Positions 24,961-33,345 of a stretch of DNA of 64,000 bases are shown in pieces. Position 1 is the first letter of the stretch. Every line of letters starts with the position of its first letter. The DNA lies in the NCBI RefSeq assembly GCF_002295065.1, contig NZ_NSGG01000011.1:124001-188000 (forward strand). Direction: 5' to 3'. The position numbers and the translations under genes were made by a program. This stretch comes from Mesorhizobium sp. WSM3859 (GTDB lineage: Bacteria > Pseudomonadota > Alphaproteobacteria > Rhizobiales > Rhizobiaceae). A model generated the notes under the pieces. It did no database searches. It saw nothing but the letters and a program-made list of their open reading frames with translations, and was not told the DNA's origin.

Positions 24961-26236
24961 TGGCGGCAGGCTGGCTGCGATCTGCGCCACGGCTGCACTG
25001 ACGGCGGCGGTGTTCGTGTTGCCGGCGAAAGCCGAGACCGACGCCAAAGCGGTGATCAAGACCTATGCCGACATCGCTTTGGCCAAATACGAGGATTCGC
25101 TGACCACCGCGCAGGCGCTGGACAAGGCGGTCGACGCGCTTGTCGCCAGCCCCTCCGCCGACACGCTGAACGCCGCGCGCGAAGCTTGGAAGGCGGCGCG
25201 CATTCCTTACCAGCAGACCGAGGTCTATCGCTTCGGCAACAAGATCGTCGACGACTGGGAAGGCAAGGTGAATTCCTGGCCGCTGGATGAGGGCCTGATC
25301 GACTATGTCGCCAAGAGCTACGGCACCGAGTCGGACGAGAACGCGCTCTACACGGCCAACGTCATCGCCAACAAGGAAATCGAGATCAACGGCAAGAAGG
25401 TCGACGCCTCGAAGCTGACGCCGGAATTCCTGTCCGGCACGCTGCAGGAAGCCGGCGGCGTCGAAGCCAATGTCGCAACCGGCTATCACGCGATCGAATT
25501 CCTGCTCTGGGGACAGGACCTGCACGGCACCGGTCCGGGCGCGGGCGAGCGGCCCTATACGGACTACGACCTCAAGAACTGCACGGGCGGCAATTGCGAT
25601 CGCCGCGCCGAATATCTGAAGTCGGCGAGCGACCTTCTGGTGTCCGACCTGCAGGAGATGGTCGGCAACTGGAAGGAAGACGGCGCCGCGCGCAAGAACC
25701 TTACCGATGGTGACGCAAATGCCGGCATCTCCACCATCTTCACCGGCATGGGCTCGCTCTCCTATGGCGAACTGGCGGGCGAGCGCATGAAGCTTGGCCT
25801 CCTGCTGCACGATCCGGAGGAGGAGCACGACTGCTTCTCTGACAACACCTATAACTCGCATCTTTATGACGCCGTCGGCATCCGCGACGCCTATCATGCC
25901 AGCTACAAGCGGCTCGACGGCTCCGTGGTTTCCGGTCCGTCGGTGTCCGACATGGTGAAGGCCGCCGACCCGGCGATCGACAAGGAGCTGTCGGGCAAGC
26001 TCGACACCACCGTCGCCAAGATGGAGGCGATCAAGGCGCGCGCGCTGGCCGGCGAGGCCTACGACCAGCAGATCGCCGAGGGCAACACCGCAGGCAACGC
26101 CACAGTGCAGGCGGCGATCGACGCGCTGATCGATCAGACCAAGTCGATCGAGCGCGCCGTCGGCTCGCTGAAGCTGAACCAGATCGCCTTCGAGGGTTCC
26201 GACAGCCTCGACGCGCCTGACAAGGTGTTCAAGTAA
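24947..26236 (+). CDS. Imelysin-family iron-regulated periplasmic protein
   Basis: The 429-aa precursor has a Sec signal peptide (cleavage after PAKA, about residue 29) and the imelysin/EfeO-like M75 fold. The metal-site motif GYHAIE is intact at 179-184 (Gly179, His181, Glu184), and EVYRFGNKIVDDWEGKVNSWPLDEGLIDY is a strong family block. Such proteins (IrpA, ICMP, EfeO) are thought to bind iron in the periplasm. The ATG at 24947 has GGAG about 8 nt upstream and gives a normal signal peptide. It heads the Irr-box cluster. Confidence 0.92.
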   Translation: MTARNGGRLAAICATAALTAAVFVLPAKAETDAKAVIKTYADIALAKYEDSLTTAQALDKAVDALVASPSADTLNAAREAWKAARIPYQQTEVYRFGNKIVDDWEGKVNSWPLDEGLIDYVAKSYGTESDENALYTANVIANKEIEINGKKVDASKLTPEFLSGTLQEAGGVEANVATGYHAIEFLLWGQDLHGTGPGAGERPYTDYDLKNCTGGNCDRRAEYLKSASDLLVSDLQEMVGNWKEDGAARKNLTDGDANAGISTIFTGMGSLSYGELAGERMKLGLLLHDPEEEHDCFSDNTYNSHLYDAVGIRDAYHASYKRLDGSVVSGPSVSDMVKAADPAIDKELSGKLDTTVAKMEAIKARALAGEAYDQQIAEGNTAGNATVQAAIDALIDQTKSIERAVGSLKLNQIAFEGSDSLDAPDKVFK

Positions 26237-26299
26237 GGTTTAGACGTAGCCGCTAGCCAAGCGGCGCCGGACCGGCGCCGTCAGCCAGAGCAAGTGAAA

Positions 26300-26611
26300 A
26301 TGCTGATCTGCCATTGCAACATCATCACCGAGAAGGAGATCGAGCAGACGATCGTCGGCCTGCTGGATGAGGATCCCTGGCAGCTGATCGTGCCCGCGAA
26401 GGTCTACCACGCGATGCGCAAGCGCGGCCGCTGTTGCGGCTGTTTCCCAAATGTGGTGGAAACGATCATTCGGGTCACCGAGCACTACCACGCCCGCTCA
26501 GAGGTGGACGGCGTGGACATCGTTTCACACCTGGATCGCGTGCGAGGCTTGCGCGGCCAATACCGGAGCAGAACCCATGAAAGGCGAACCGCAGATCATC
26601 GAGCGGCTTAA
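26300..26611 (+). CDS. bfd: Bacterioferritin-associated ferredoxin
   Basis: Bfd is a small 2Fe-2S protein that docks on bacterioferritin and supplies electrons to release stored iron. Ligands are Cys4, Cys6 (ICHC), Cys45 and Cys48 (CCGC), the usual CxC...CxxC layout. The 103-aa form starts at ATG 26300; a GTG two codons upstream (26294) is possible. The last 12 codons overlap the bfr start by 35 nt in another frame, so the C-terminal 20 residues (Arg-rich) are probably not part of the fold. Confidence 0.9.
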   Translation: MLICHCNIITEKEIEQTIVGLLDEDPWQLIVPAKVYHAMRKRGRCCGCFPNVVETIIRVTEHYHARSEVDGVDIVSHLDRVRGLRGQYRSRTHERRTADHRAA

Positions 26612-27062
26612 CGAAGCTCTGTTTCTAGAGCTTGGGGCCGTCAACCAGTACTGGGTGCATTACCGTCTGCTCGAGGATTGGGGCTACACCAAGCTGGCAA
26701 AGAAGGAGCGCGCGGAATCGATCGAGGAAATGCATCACGCCGACCGGCTGATCGCGCGCATCATCTTCCTCGAAGGACACCCGAACCTGCAGTCCGTCGC
26801 GCCGCTGCGCATCGGCCAGAATGTCAAGGAAGTGCTCGAATCCGATCTGGCCGGCGAATATGACGCGCGCAGCGCCTACAAGCGCTCGCGCGAGATCTGC
26901 CACGACGAAGGTGATTTCGTCTCGATGAAGCTGTTCGAGGACCTTTTGACCGACGAGGAAGGGCATATCGACTTCCTGGAAACGCAGCTCGACCTGCTTG
27001 CCTCGATCGGCGAGGAAAAGTACGGCCTGCTCAACGCCGACTCGGCCAACGAGGCGGAGTAA
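26577..27062 (+). CDS. bfr: Bacterioferritin
   Basis: The 161-aa ferritin stores ferric mineral in a 24-mer. All ferroxidase ligands are present at standard positions: Glu18, Glu51, His54, Glu94, Glu127 and His130, together with heme-ligating Met52, so this is an active heme-type bacterioferritin. The ATG at 26577 lies inside the bfd 3' end, implying coupled translation of the electron donor and the storage protein. In this cluster it would be repressed together with the imelysins when Irr is bound. Confidence 0.96.
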   Translation: MKGEPQIIERLNEALFLELGAVNQYWVHYRLLEDWGYTKLAKKERAESIEEMHHADRLIARIIFLEGHPNLQSVAPLRIGQNVKEVLESDLAGEYDARSAYKRSREICHDEGDFVSMKLFEDLLTDEEGHIDFLETQLDLLASIGEEKYGLLNADSANEAE

Positions 27063-27074
27063 GGACATGCGGGA

Positions 27075-28676
27075 ATGCGGCGCCCCGTAGATTCTTTGCG
27101 CCGCGCGTGGCGGGCCGCAATCGACGGCCTGCCGCTTCAGCAGACCCCGCGAGACCGTATTGGTCGCGGGGCTTCGCTTTTGCTGGCGACCATGCTTTCC
27201 ATGCCTGTCTGGGCCGGCGAGCCGGCGGCTCTGCCGACGAGCCGCACCGATCTGACGCCGAAGGATCAGGCGCGGGTTCTGGCCGTCACCAGGCCAACGA
27301 CCGACTTCACCAGGCCCGAGCCGTTCGAGCTGATGCAGGGCGGCGCCGGCACGTCGGAGAAGGACGTCAACCGCGATGCCTTCTCGCAATCCTCCGCCAA
27401 CCTCACCTTCGAGGAGGAGGGCAATTTCAAGCTCGGCAATGCGCTGTTCCGCAAGAACTGGGTGTCGTCGCCGTCTTCGACCCAGGCTTCGGACGGCCTT
27501 GGTCCCCTGTTCAACGAGCGCGCCTGCCAGAACTGCCATTTGAAGGATGGCCGTGGCCGTCCGCCCGAAGGTGATGCCGGATCGACATCGATGTTCCTCA
27601 GGCTTGCGCGCGACGCGAGCAGCGCAGAGGAAAAAGCTGCGCTCGCCGACCACAAGGTGCTGAACTTTCCTGATCCTGTTTACGGCTCCCAACTACAGGA
27701 GCTCGCGGTCCCGGGCCTCAAGGGCGAAGGCACGATGCGCGTTGACTACCAGGAGCAGAAGGTCACGCTAGGCGACGGCGCAATCGTTTCGCTGCGCAAG
27801 CCGCGCTACTCGGTCGAAGATCTCGGCTACGGTCCGCTCGATCCGCGCACCACGCTCTCGCCGCGCCTGACGCCGCCGATGATCGGGCTCGGATTGATCG
27901 AGCAGATCGCGCCGACCGATATCCTTGCCAACGCTGATCCGGACGACCGCGACGGCGACGGCATTTCGGGCCGGGCGAACATCGTGCGCGACGAGCTGAG
28001 CGGCGCGGTGACCTTGGGCCGCTTCGGCTGGAAGGCGCAGACCGCCTCGATCCGCCAGCAGGCGGCCGATGCTTTTGCCGGCGATATCGGCATCTCGACC
28101 CCGGAAATGCCGAAGCATTGGGGCGATTGCACCGAGGCGCAGAAGGCTTGCCTTGCCCTGCCGAACGGTGTCCAGGAACGACTGGGCGCGGTGGAAGCGC
28201 CGCCGCCCGTAATGGACCTGGTCACCTTCTATTCGCGGAATCTCGCTGTGCCGGCGCGTCGCGACATCGACAAGCCCGACGTCCTTGCCGGCAAGAAGCA
28301 GTTCTACGGGATGGGCTGCGTTGCCTGCCACACGCCGAAATTCGTCACCACGCGAGGCACGCCCAACAAGGCGCAGGCCTTCCAGCTGATCTGGCCCTAT
28401 TCCGACTTCCTGCTGCATGACATGGGCGAGGGCCTCGCCGACGGGCAGCGGGTCGGGGAGGCGACCGGCAGCGAGTGGCGCACCCCGCCGCTCTGGGGTA
28501 TCGGGCTCACCGCGACAGTCAACGGCAACGCTTTCTATCTGCATGACGGCCGCGCCCGCACGCTTGCCGAGGCGATCCTGTGGCATGGCGGCGAGGGGCT
28601 GAAGGCCCGCGACCGCTTCGCCGGCGCCGCCACCGCCGATCGTGACGCGCTGATCAAATTCCTGGAGTCCCTCTGA
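27075..28676 (+). CDS. Di-heme oxidoreductase (DHOR/DUF1111, putative thiol oxidoreductase)
   Basis: The 533-aa periplasmic c-type cytochrome has two heme motifs, CQNCH at 151-155 and CVACH at 415-419, in the layout of DUF1111 proteins, which resemble cytochrome c peroxidases. The export signal is around residues 33-48 (SLLLATMLSMPVWAG), behind an unusually long 32-residue N-terminus, so the true start could be further in. Genes of this family repeatedly accompany imelysins. A redox role in periplasmic iron handling is inferred. Its stop overlaps the next start (TGATG). Confidence 0.88.
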   Translation: MRRPVDSLRRAWRAAIDGLPLQQTPRDRIGRGASLLLATMLSMPVWAGEPAALPTSRTDLTPKDQARVLAVTRPTTDFTRPEPFELMQGGAGTSEKDVNRDAFSQSSANLTFEEEGNFKLGNALFRKNWVSSPSSTQASDGLGPLFNERACQNCHLKDGRGRPPEGDAGSTSMFLRLARDASSAEEKAALADHKVLNFPDPVYGSQLQELAVPGLKGEGTMRVDYQEQKVTLGDGAIVSLRKPRYSVEDLGYGPLDPRTTLSPRLTPPMIGLGLIEQIAPTDILANADPDDRDGDGISGRANIVRDELSGAVTLGRFGWKAQTASIRQQAADAFAGDIGISTPEMPKHWGDCTEAQKACLALPNGVQERLGAVEAPPPVMDLVTFYSRNLAVPARRDIDKPDVLAGKKQFYGMGCVACHTPKFVTTRGTPNKAQAFQLIWPYSDFLLHDMGEGLADGQRVGEATGSEWRTPPLWGIGLTATVNGNAFYLHDGRARTLAEAILWHGGEGLKARDRFAGAATADRDALIKFLESL

Positions 28677-29770
28677 TGTCAAAACGCGTCGCTCTGATGT
28701 CGAAAAGCCTGGCCCTTGTTCTTCCGCTTCTTCTGGCCGCCGTGCTGCCCGCATCGGCCGCGGTCAAAGCCTCCGATGTTATCGGCCGTGCGATCGACGG
28801 GTTCGTTCGCCCGGCCTATGCCAGCCTCGACGAGCATGCGGTGGGGCTGACCAAAGCGATGCACCAGCTTTGCGAAGCACCGTCCGAACTGAATCTCGAA
28901 GCGGCGCGCTCTGCGTTTTCCGGCACCGTGGAGGCCTGGTCGGTGGCCGAGATCATCGCCTTCGGGCCGATCAAGGAAAGCAACCGGCTGGAGCGTATGC
29001 TCTACTGGCCGGACCGCAAGAGCATCGGCATGAGGCAAGTGCAGGCCACGATCGCATCGAAGGATCCGTCAGCCACCGATCCGGCGCAACTGGCGCAAAA
29101 GAGCGTCGCCATGCAGGGCCTCGGCGCGCTTGAATACGTGCTCTATGGCGACGGCGCCAACACGCTTGCCGGGAAGGACGATCCTTACCGCTGCGCCTAT
29201 GGCGAGGCGGTTGCCGGCAACATCGAAACCATGGCCGCCGAGGTGCGCGACGCCTGGCAAAAGCCCGATGGCTTCGCTTCGCTCTGGGCCAATCCGGGGC
29301 CGGACAACCCGCTCTACCGCGACGGCAACGAGGCGGTGACGGAACTGGTCGGCGTCTTCATCAACGAACTGGACATGATCCGCGATGTGCGGCTCAAGGG
29401 CTTCCTTGGCGCCAAGCCGGACGCCGACAAGCCCAAGCAGGCAATCTACTGGCGCTCGCGGAACACGACCGTCTCGCTGGCCGGAAATCTCTCCGGCATC
29501 GACCAATTGTTCCAGGCCTCGAAGCTTGGCGATGCGCTGCCCGCCGATGCGCGATGGATGGCCGAGTCCATCCACATCCAGCTCGCCAACGGCGTGACAA
29601 CAGCGAAATCGGTAGTCGGCCCGATCGACAAGGCGCTCGCCGATCCGGCGTTGCGCGACAAGCTCGAACACTTCGCGCTGATCACCTCCAGCCTGTCGAC
29701 CCTGATCGGCACCAGGATGACCGCCGAGTTCGGCCTGACCGCCGGCTTCTCGTCGCTGGATGGGGACTGA
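28676..29770 (+). CDS. Second imelysin-family protein, without the GxHxxE histidine
   Basis: The 364-aa precursor has a signal peptide (about 1-29, ending PASA) and the imelysin fold (AFSGTVEAWSVAEIIAFGPI and later VGVFINELDMIRDVRL). Where the first imelysin has GYHAIE this one reads GLGALEYVLYG, so the histidine is replaced while the Glu stays. It may bind metal differently or act as a partner subunit. It is coupled to the DHOR gene by TGATG and overlaps the DUF1513 gene by 11 bp. Confidence 0.87.
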   Translation: MSKRVALMSKSLALVLPLLLAAVLPASAAVKASDVIGRAIDGFVRPAYASLDEHAVGLTKAMHQLCEAPSELNLEAARSAFSGTVEAWSVAEIIAFGPIKESNRLERMLYWPDRKSIGMRQVQATIASKDPSATDPAQLAQKSVAMQGLGALEYVLYGDGANTLAGKDDPYRCAYGEAVAGNIETMAAEVRDAWQKPDGFASLWANPGPDNPLYRDGNEAVTELVGVFINELDMIRDVRLKGFLGAKPDADKPKQAIYWRSRNTTVSLAGNLSGIDQLFQASKLGDALPADARWMAESIHIQLANGVTTAKSVVGPIDKALADPALRDKLEHFALITSSLSTLIGTRMTAEFGLTAGFSSLDGD

Positions 29771-30878
29771 TGCCTTGAGAACCGCCCTCATCGACCGCCG
29801 CGATTTCCTGCGGGCTGCGGGCGCAAGCTTTGCCGCCGCCATGGCGCCGCGCGCCTGGGCCGAAACGCTGGCGGCGGACGCCGTCTTTGCCACGGCTTTC
29901 GTCAAGCGCGACGGGAGTTTTGGCGCCGCCGTGCTCTCCGAAGCGGGAAAAATCCTGCACACGGTCGACCTGCCCGATCGCGGCCATGACGTCACCTTCG
30001 ATCCGGTGTCGAAACGCTCGGTGGTCTTTGCCCGTCAGCCCGGCACTTTCGCCGTCGTCTTCGACCATGCCGGCCGCGACAAGCCGCTGACCATCGCCAG
30101 CATCGCCGGCCGGCACTTCTTCGGCCATGGCGTGTTCTCGCCCGACGGCGCCTTTCTCTATGCGACCGAGAATGACTTCGACAATGCGGCAGGCGTCGTC
30201 GGCGTCTACGATGCGAAGGCAAGGTTCAACCGCGTCGGCGAGTTCCCGACCTATGGTATGGGTCCGCACGAACTGCTCCTGCTCGGCGATGGCCGAACGC
30301 TGGCTATCGCCAATGGCGGCATCGAAACCCATCCCGACTATGGCCGCGCCGAGCTCAACATCGCGACGATGAAGCCGTCCTATACTCTGGTGGACCGCGT
30401 GACCGGCGACCTGATCGAAAAGCATGAATTGCCGCCGGCGCTGCATCAGCTGTCGATCCGGCACATGGATCGCGACCAGGCGGGCACCGTCTGGTTCGGC
30501 TGCCAATATCGCGGGCCGGCGACAGACCGCCCGGCGCTGGTCGGCCGCGCCGCGCGCGGCAAGGAACTCGCGCTTCTCGAGATGCCGCAGGACGTGCTCT
30601 GCGGCTTTCGCAACTATATCGGTTCGGTCGCCGCCAATGCCGCTACCGGCACGGTCGCCGTCACCTCGCCGGAGGGCAATTCGCTGGCCGTTCTCGACGC
30701 CGTCAGCGGACGCGTGGTCGCGACCAGATCGCTGGCCGAGGTCTGCGGCCTCGCGCCCGATGGCGCTGGCTTCATGGCGACGACCGGCGCCGGTGAGATC
30801 GTAGGCGGCGCCGCCGCCCGTTCCGAGCCGGACTATGTCTGGGACAACCATATGCTGCGCATTGTCGCGACGGCGTGA
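29760..30878 (+). CDS. DUF1513 beta-propeller-like protein, Tat-exported
   Basis: The 372-aa protein begins with a twin-arginine signal (IDRRDFLRAAGASFAAAMAPRAWA), so it is exported folded, often a sign of a bound cofactor. Repeated strand patterns (GHDVTFDPVSKRSVVFARQPG, HGVFSPDGAFLYATEND, GPHELLLLGDGRTLAIANGG) suggest a beta-propeller. DUF1513 genes commonly follow imelysin and DHOR genes. The biochemical role is unknown. The ATG at 29760 overlaps the imelysin end; a TTG at 29775 would also preserve the Tat motif. It is the last gene of the cluster. Confidence 0.85.
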   Translation: MGTDALRTALIDRRDFLRAAGASFAAAMAPRAWAETLAADAVFATAFVKRDGSFGAAVLSEAGKILHTVDLPDRGHDVTFDPVSKRSVVFARQPGTFAVVFDHAGRDKPLTIASIAGRHFFGHGVFSPDGAFLYATENDFDNAAGVVGVYDAKARFNRVGEFPTYGMGPHELLLLGDGRTLAIANGGIETHPDYGRAELNIATMKPSYTLVDRVTGDLIEKHELPPALHQLSIRHMDRDQAGTVWFGCQYRGPATDRPALVGRAARGKELALLEMPQDVLCGFRNYIGSVAANAATGTVAVTSPEGNSLAVLDAVSGRVVATRSLAEVCGLAPDGAGFMATTGAGEIVGGAAARSEPDYVWDNHMLRIVATA

Positions 30879-30887
30879 TCGCCGCGC

Positions 30888-31047
30888 CTAGAGCAATTCC
30901 AGGAAAAGTGTGAGCGGTTTTCCGTTCGGAATTGCGCCAAAACCTAGAGCAATTCCAGGAAAAGTGTGAGCGGTTTTCCGTCCGGAATTGCGCCAAAACA
31001 AAGAGATAGAGCGGCTCGCCGTTTCCGTGAAACGGTGAAACGCTCTA
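30888..31047. repeat. Tandemly duplicated AATTCC palindromic element plus CGTTTC module
   Basis: Unit 1 (30888-30943) and unit 2 (30944-31000) are near-identical, differing by one extra A and a T/C change. Each holds CAATTCCAGGAAAA and TTTTCCGTYCGGAATTG as inverted arms. A third module at 31019-31047 contains CGTTTC-CGT-GAAACG and ends in CTCTAG. Together they fill most of the 282-bp gap between the iron cluster and tsaB. The same modules occur in reverse orientation at 8588-8678. Confidence 0.85.
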
Positions 31048-31160
31048 GAAGCAAAGCCGCTTAACATTTCTCCGCCCTGGCCCTTGCGGCGGCGGCACAT
31101 GCCGGGCAGAGGGAATTGTGTTTCGATCCAGTTCGTCAATCGGCCTATGAAGCTGCCCGT

Positions 31161-31850
31161 ATGAAGCTGCTTGCCATCGACTGCGCCGCCAATCTCTGCG
31201 CCGCCTGCGTTTATGACGCAGGCGCGGGTAAGGAGCTTGGCCGACAGGTGCGCGATCTCGGCAAGGGCCATGCCGAGCATTTGATGGCCGTCATCGAGAC
31301 GGCCTTGCAAGGCGGTGGCCTCGGCTATCACGAGCTCGACGCCGTTGCCGTCTCGGTCGGGCCCGGCTCCTTCACCGGTCTGCGCGTCGGCGTCTCGACC
31401 GCGCGCGGCCTGGCGCTGGCGCTCAAGATTCCGGCGATCGGGGTGACGGCGCTGGAAGCCCTGGCGGCGGAGGGTGCGAACGCCTTTCCCGGGCGCGCGG
31501 TGCTTGCCGCGCTCGACGCCGGCCGCGAGGAAATCCACGCGGCGCTATACGATAAAGAGTTAGCGGAAACTTACGGAGCATCCGTAGCTACGCTTGCCGA
31601 GGCGGTGGCCATGGCTATCAGCGCCGAAGCGGTCCTTGTCGGAACCGCCGCGCCGCGGATTGCCCAGGCGGCAGGTCGCGCCTTCGACACCGGCCCGGTC
31701 GCTGCCACCGCCGATATTGCCACCTATGCCAGACTGGCCGCCGCAAGGGGACCCGGCGAGAAGCCGAAGCCGCTCTATCTGCGTGGCGCCGACGCCAAGC
31801 CGCAGGCGGGTTTCATCCTGCCAAGGCAGGACAAGGGAAGCGAACCCTGA
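31161..31850 (+). CDS. tsaB: tRNA threonylcarbamoyladenosine biosynthesis protein TsaB
   Basis: TsaB partners TsaD and TsaE to make t6A at position 37 of ANN-decoding tRNAs. The 229-aa protein shows the ASKHA-type start MKLLAIDCAANLCAACVYD and the diagnostic SVGPGSFTGLRVGVSTARGLA block near 65-85. The ATG at 31161 is favoured over in-frame codons from 31116. Its stop overlaps the rimI start (TGATG), the common tsaB-rimI pair. Confidence 0.94.
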   Translation: MKLLAIDCAANLCAACVYDAGAGKELGRQVRDLGKGHAEHLMAVIETALQGGGLGYHELDAVAVSVGPGSFTGLRVGVSTARGLALALKIPAIGVTALEALAAEGANAFPGRAVLAALDAGREEIHAALYDKELAETYGASVATLAEAVAMAISAEAVLVGTAAPRIAQAAGRAFDTGPVAATADIATYARLAAARGPGEKPKPLYLRGADAKPQAGFILPRQDKGSEP

Positions 31851-32344
31851 TGCGCATTCCGTTCTTTCAGCCGCGCCGCAGGGATTACGCGCTGGAACCG
31901 CTGACGGTCGCCGACAGCGCTGCTGTTTCGGTGCTGCATCGCGAGGATTTCGTGCGGCCCTGGACCGACGGCGAGTTTGCGGCACTCCTCGAACAGGACA
32001 CGGTCTTCGGCTATGCCGCGCGGGAAACCGGCCAGGGCTCCAAGCCGCCGGTCGGCTTCGTGCTCGCCCGGCTCGCGGCCGGCGAGGGCGAGATCCTGAC
32101 CGTGGCCGTCGCCCGTAGCCATCGCCGCCAGGGCCTTGGCTGGCGATTGATGGACGCTGTGCTGCGCGAGCTTCATGCGCAACGCGCCGAAGCGCTCTTC
32201 CTCGAGGTCGACGAGACCAATGCGCCCGCGATCGGGCTTTACCGCAGGCTCGGCTTCATCCAGGTCGGTCATCGCCCGAACTATTACCGTTCGACCGAGC
32301 ACGGCTCGACCGGCGCGCTTGTCATGCGCCGCGATCTTCGCTAG
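31850..32344 (+). CDS. rimI: Ribosomal protein S18-alanine N-acetyltransferase-like GNAT protein
   Basis: The 164-aa GNAT acetyltransferase has the acetyl-CoA motif SHRRQGLGWRLM (about 90-101) and the C-terminal ETNAPAIGLYRRLGFIQVGHRPNYY typical of RimI. RimI acetylates the N-terminus of ribosomal protein S18. Assignment is supported by translational coupling to tsaB, the usual neighbour. Confidence 0.9.
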   Translation: MRIPFFQPRRRDYALEPLTVADSAAVSVLHREDFVRPWTDGEFAALLEQDTVFGYAARETGQGSKPPVGFVLARLAAGEGEILTVAVARSHRRQGLGWRLMDAVLRELHAQRAEALFLEVDETNAPAIGLYRRLGFIQVGHRPNYYRSTEHGSTGALVMRRDLR

Positions 32345-32361
32345 CCAATCCGCGCGATACG

Positions 32362-32459
32362 GCATGATCCCGAAAAGTGGGAACCGGTTTTCGGAAAAGA
32401 TCATGCTCCACAGAGAGTTAGATCAGGACGACGATTCAACGAAGCATCATCCTGATCTA
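32362..32459. repeat. Two-module palindromic element upstream of plsC
   Basis: Module A (32362-32406) runs from GCATGATC to GATCATGC and encloses smaller hairpins CCCGAAAAGTGGG and CCGGTTTTCGG. Module B (32419-32459) is a hairpin, TAGATCAGGA to TCCTGATCTA. The same A+B pair recurs at 61692-61788. Module B ends 12 bp before the plsC ATG. Confidence 0.8.
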
Positions 32460-32471
32460 GGGCCGGACCGA

Positions 32472-33272
32472 ATGATCAAGAAATTGCGGATTTTCCTGGC
32501 GCTCTTCTATGTCGTCGTCTGTTCCCTGGTGCTGGTGCCGCTGCAGATCCTGTCGATGAAGACGGGGCTCTGGCCTGAGACCTTCATTCTGAAGATCTGG
32601 CACGGCATGATCCTGCGGGCGCTGGGCATGCGGGTGCATGTGAAGGGCGCGTTGGCCAAGGATCGTCCGCTGCTTGTGGCGGCCAACCACATTTCCTGGA
32701 CCGACATCATGGTGCTCGGCTCCTTCGTCGATGTGAAGTTCATCGCCAGGGCCGACATGGAAGGCTGGCCCCTGATCGGCATGCTGTCCAAGCTGCAGCG
32801 CACCGTCTTCATCGAACGCGAGCGCAAGCGCACTTCCGGCGACCAGGCAAGCGAGATCGCCAAAAGGATGGCAAAAGGCGACGCCATGGTGTTGTTCGCC
32901 GAAGGCTCGACCGGCGACGGCAACCTCGTTCTGCCGTTCAAGAGCACGTTGTTCGGCGCGGCCTCGATGGCGATTTCGGAAGGCGCCGCGGAGCAGGTCT
33001 TCATCCAGCCCGTGGCGATCGCCTATACGCGCCTGCATGGCATGCCGATGGGCCGCCGCCATCGGCCGATCCCCGCCTGGATCGGCGATCAGGACCTGAT
33101 GCCGCATCTGAAAACCCTGCTTGCCGAAGGCGCGATCGATGCCGAGGTGCATTTCGGCCAGCCGGTACCGTTCTCCAAGGGCTCGAACCGCAAGGAAACG
33201 GCGAGGCTGATGGAAGCCAAGGTGCGCGAGATGATGCAGGCCATCCTCGCCGACCCGGCCAAAAGCCGGTGA
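32472..33272 (+). CDS. plsC: 1-acyl-sn-glycerol-3-phosphate acyltransferase
   Basis: PlsC acylates lysophosphatidic acid at position 2 to give phosphatidic acid at the inner membrane. The 266-aa protein has an N-terminal membrane helix (about 5-27), the catalytic NHISWTD with His73 and Asp78, and the acceptor motif FAEGSTG around Glu144. The ATG at 32472 sits right after the palindromic element; upstream in-frame codons belong to an rimI shadow frame and the repeat. Expression might depend on that hairpin. Confidence 0.93.
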   Translation: MIKKLRIFLALFYVVVCSLVLVPLQILSMKTGLWPETFILKIWHGMILRALGMRVHVKGALAKDRPLLVAANHISWTDIMVLGSFVDVKFIARADMEGWPLIGMLSKLQRTVFIERERKRTSGDQASEIAKRMAKGDAMVLFAEGSTGDGNLVLPFKSTLFGAASMAISEGAAEQVFIQPVAIAYTRLHGMPMGRRHRPIPAWIGDQDLMPHLKTLLAEGAIDAEVHFGQPVPFSKGSNRKETARLMEAKVREMMQAILADPAKSR

Positions 33273-33345
33273 GTACGGGGCTGCGCGGCGCGTTTCGGGC
33301 AGAATCGTCTGTTTTTTGTCACGGAAAGGCGGTAGAAGCCGCCCA

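Noticed and set aside
30888..31000. Two direct repeats as a degenerate CRISPR
   Set aside because: The units abut without spacers, are internally palindromic and occur singly elsewhere; no cas genes are present.
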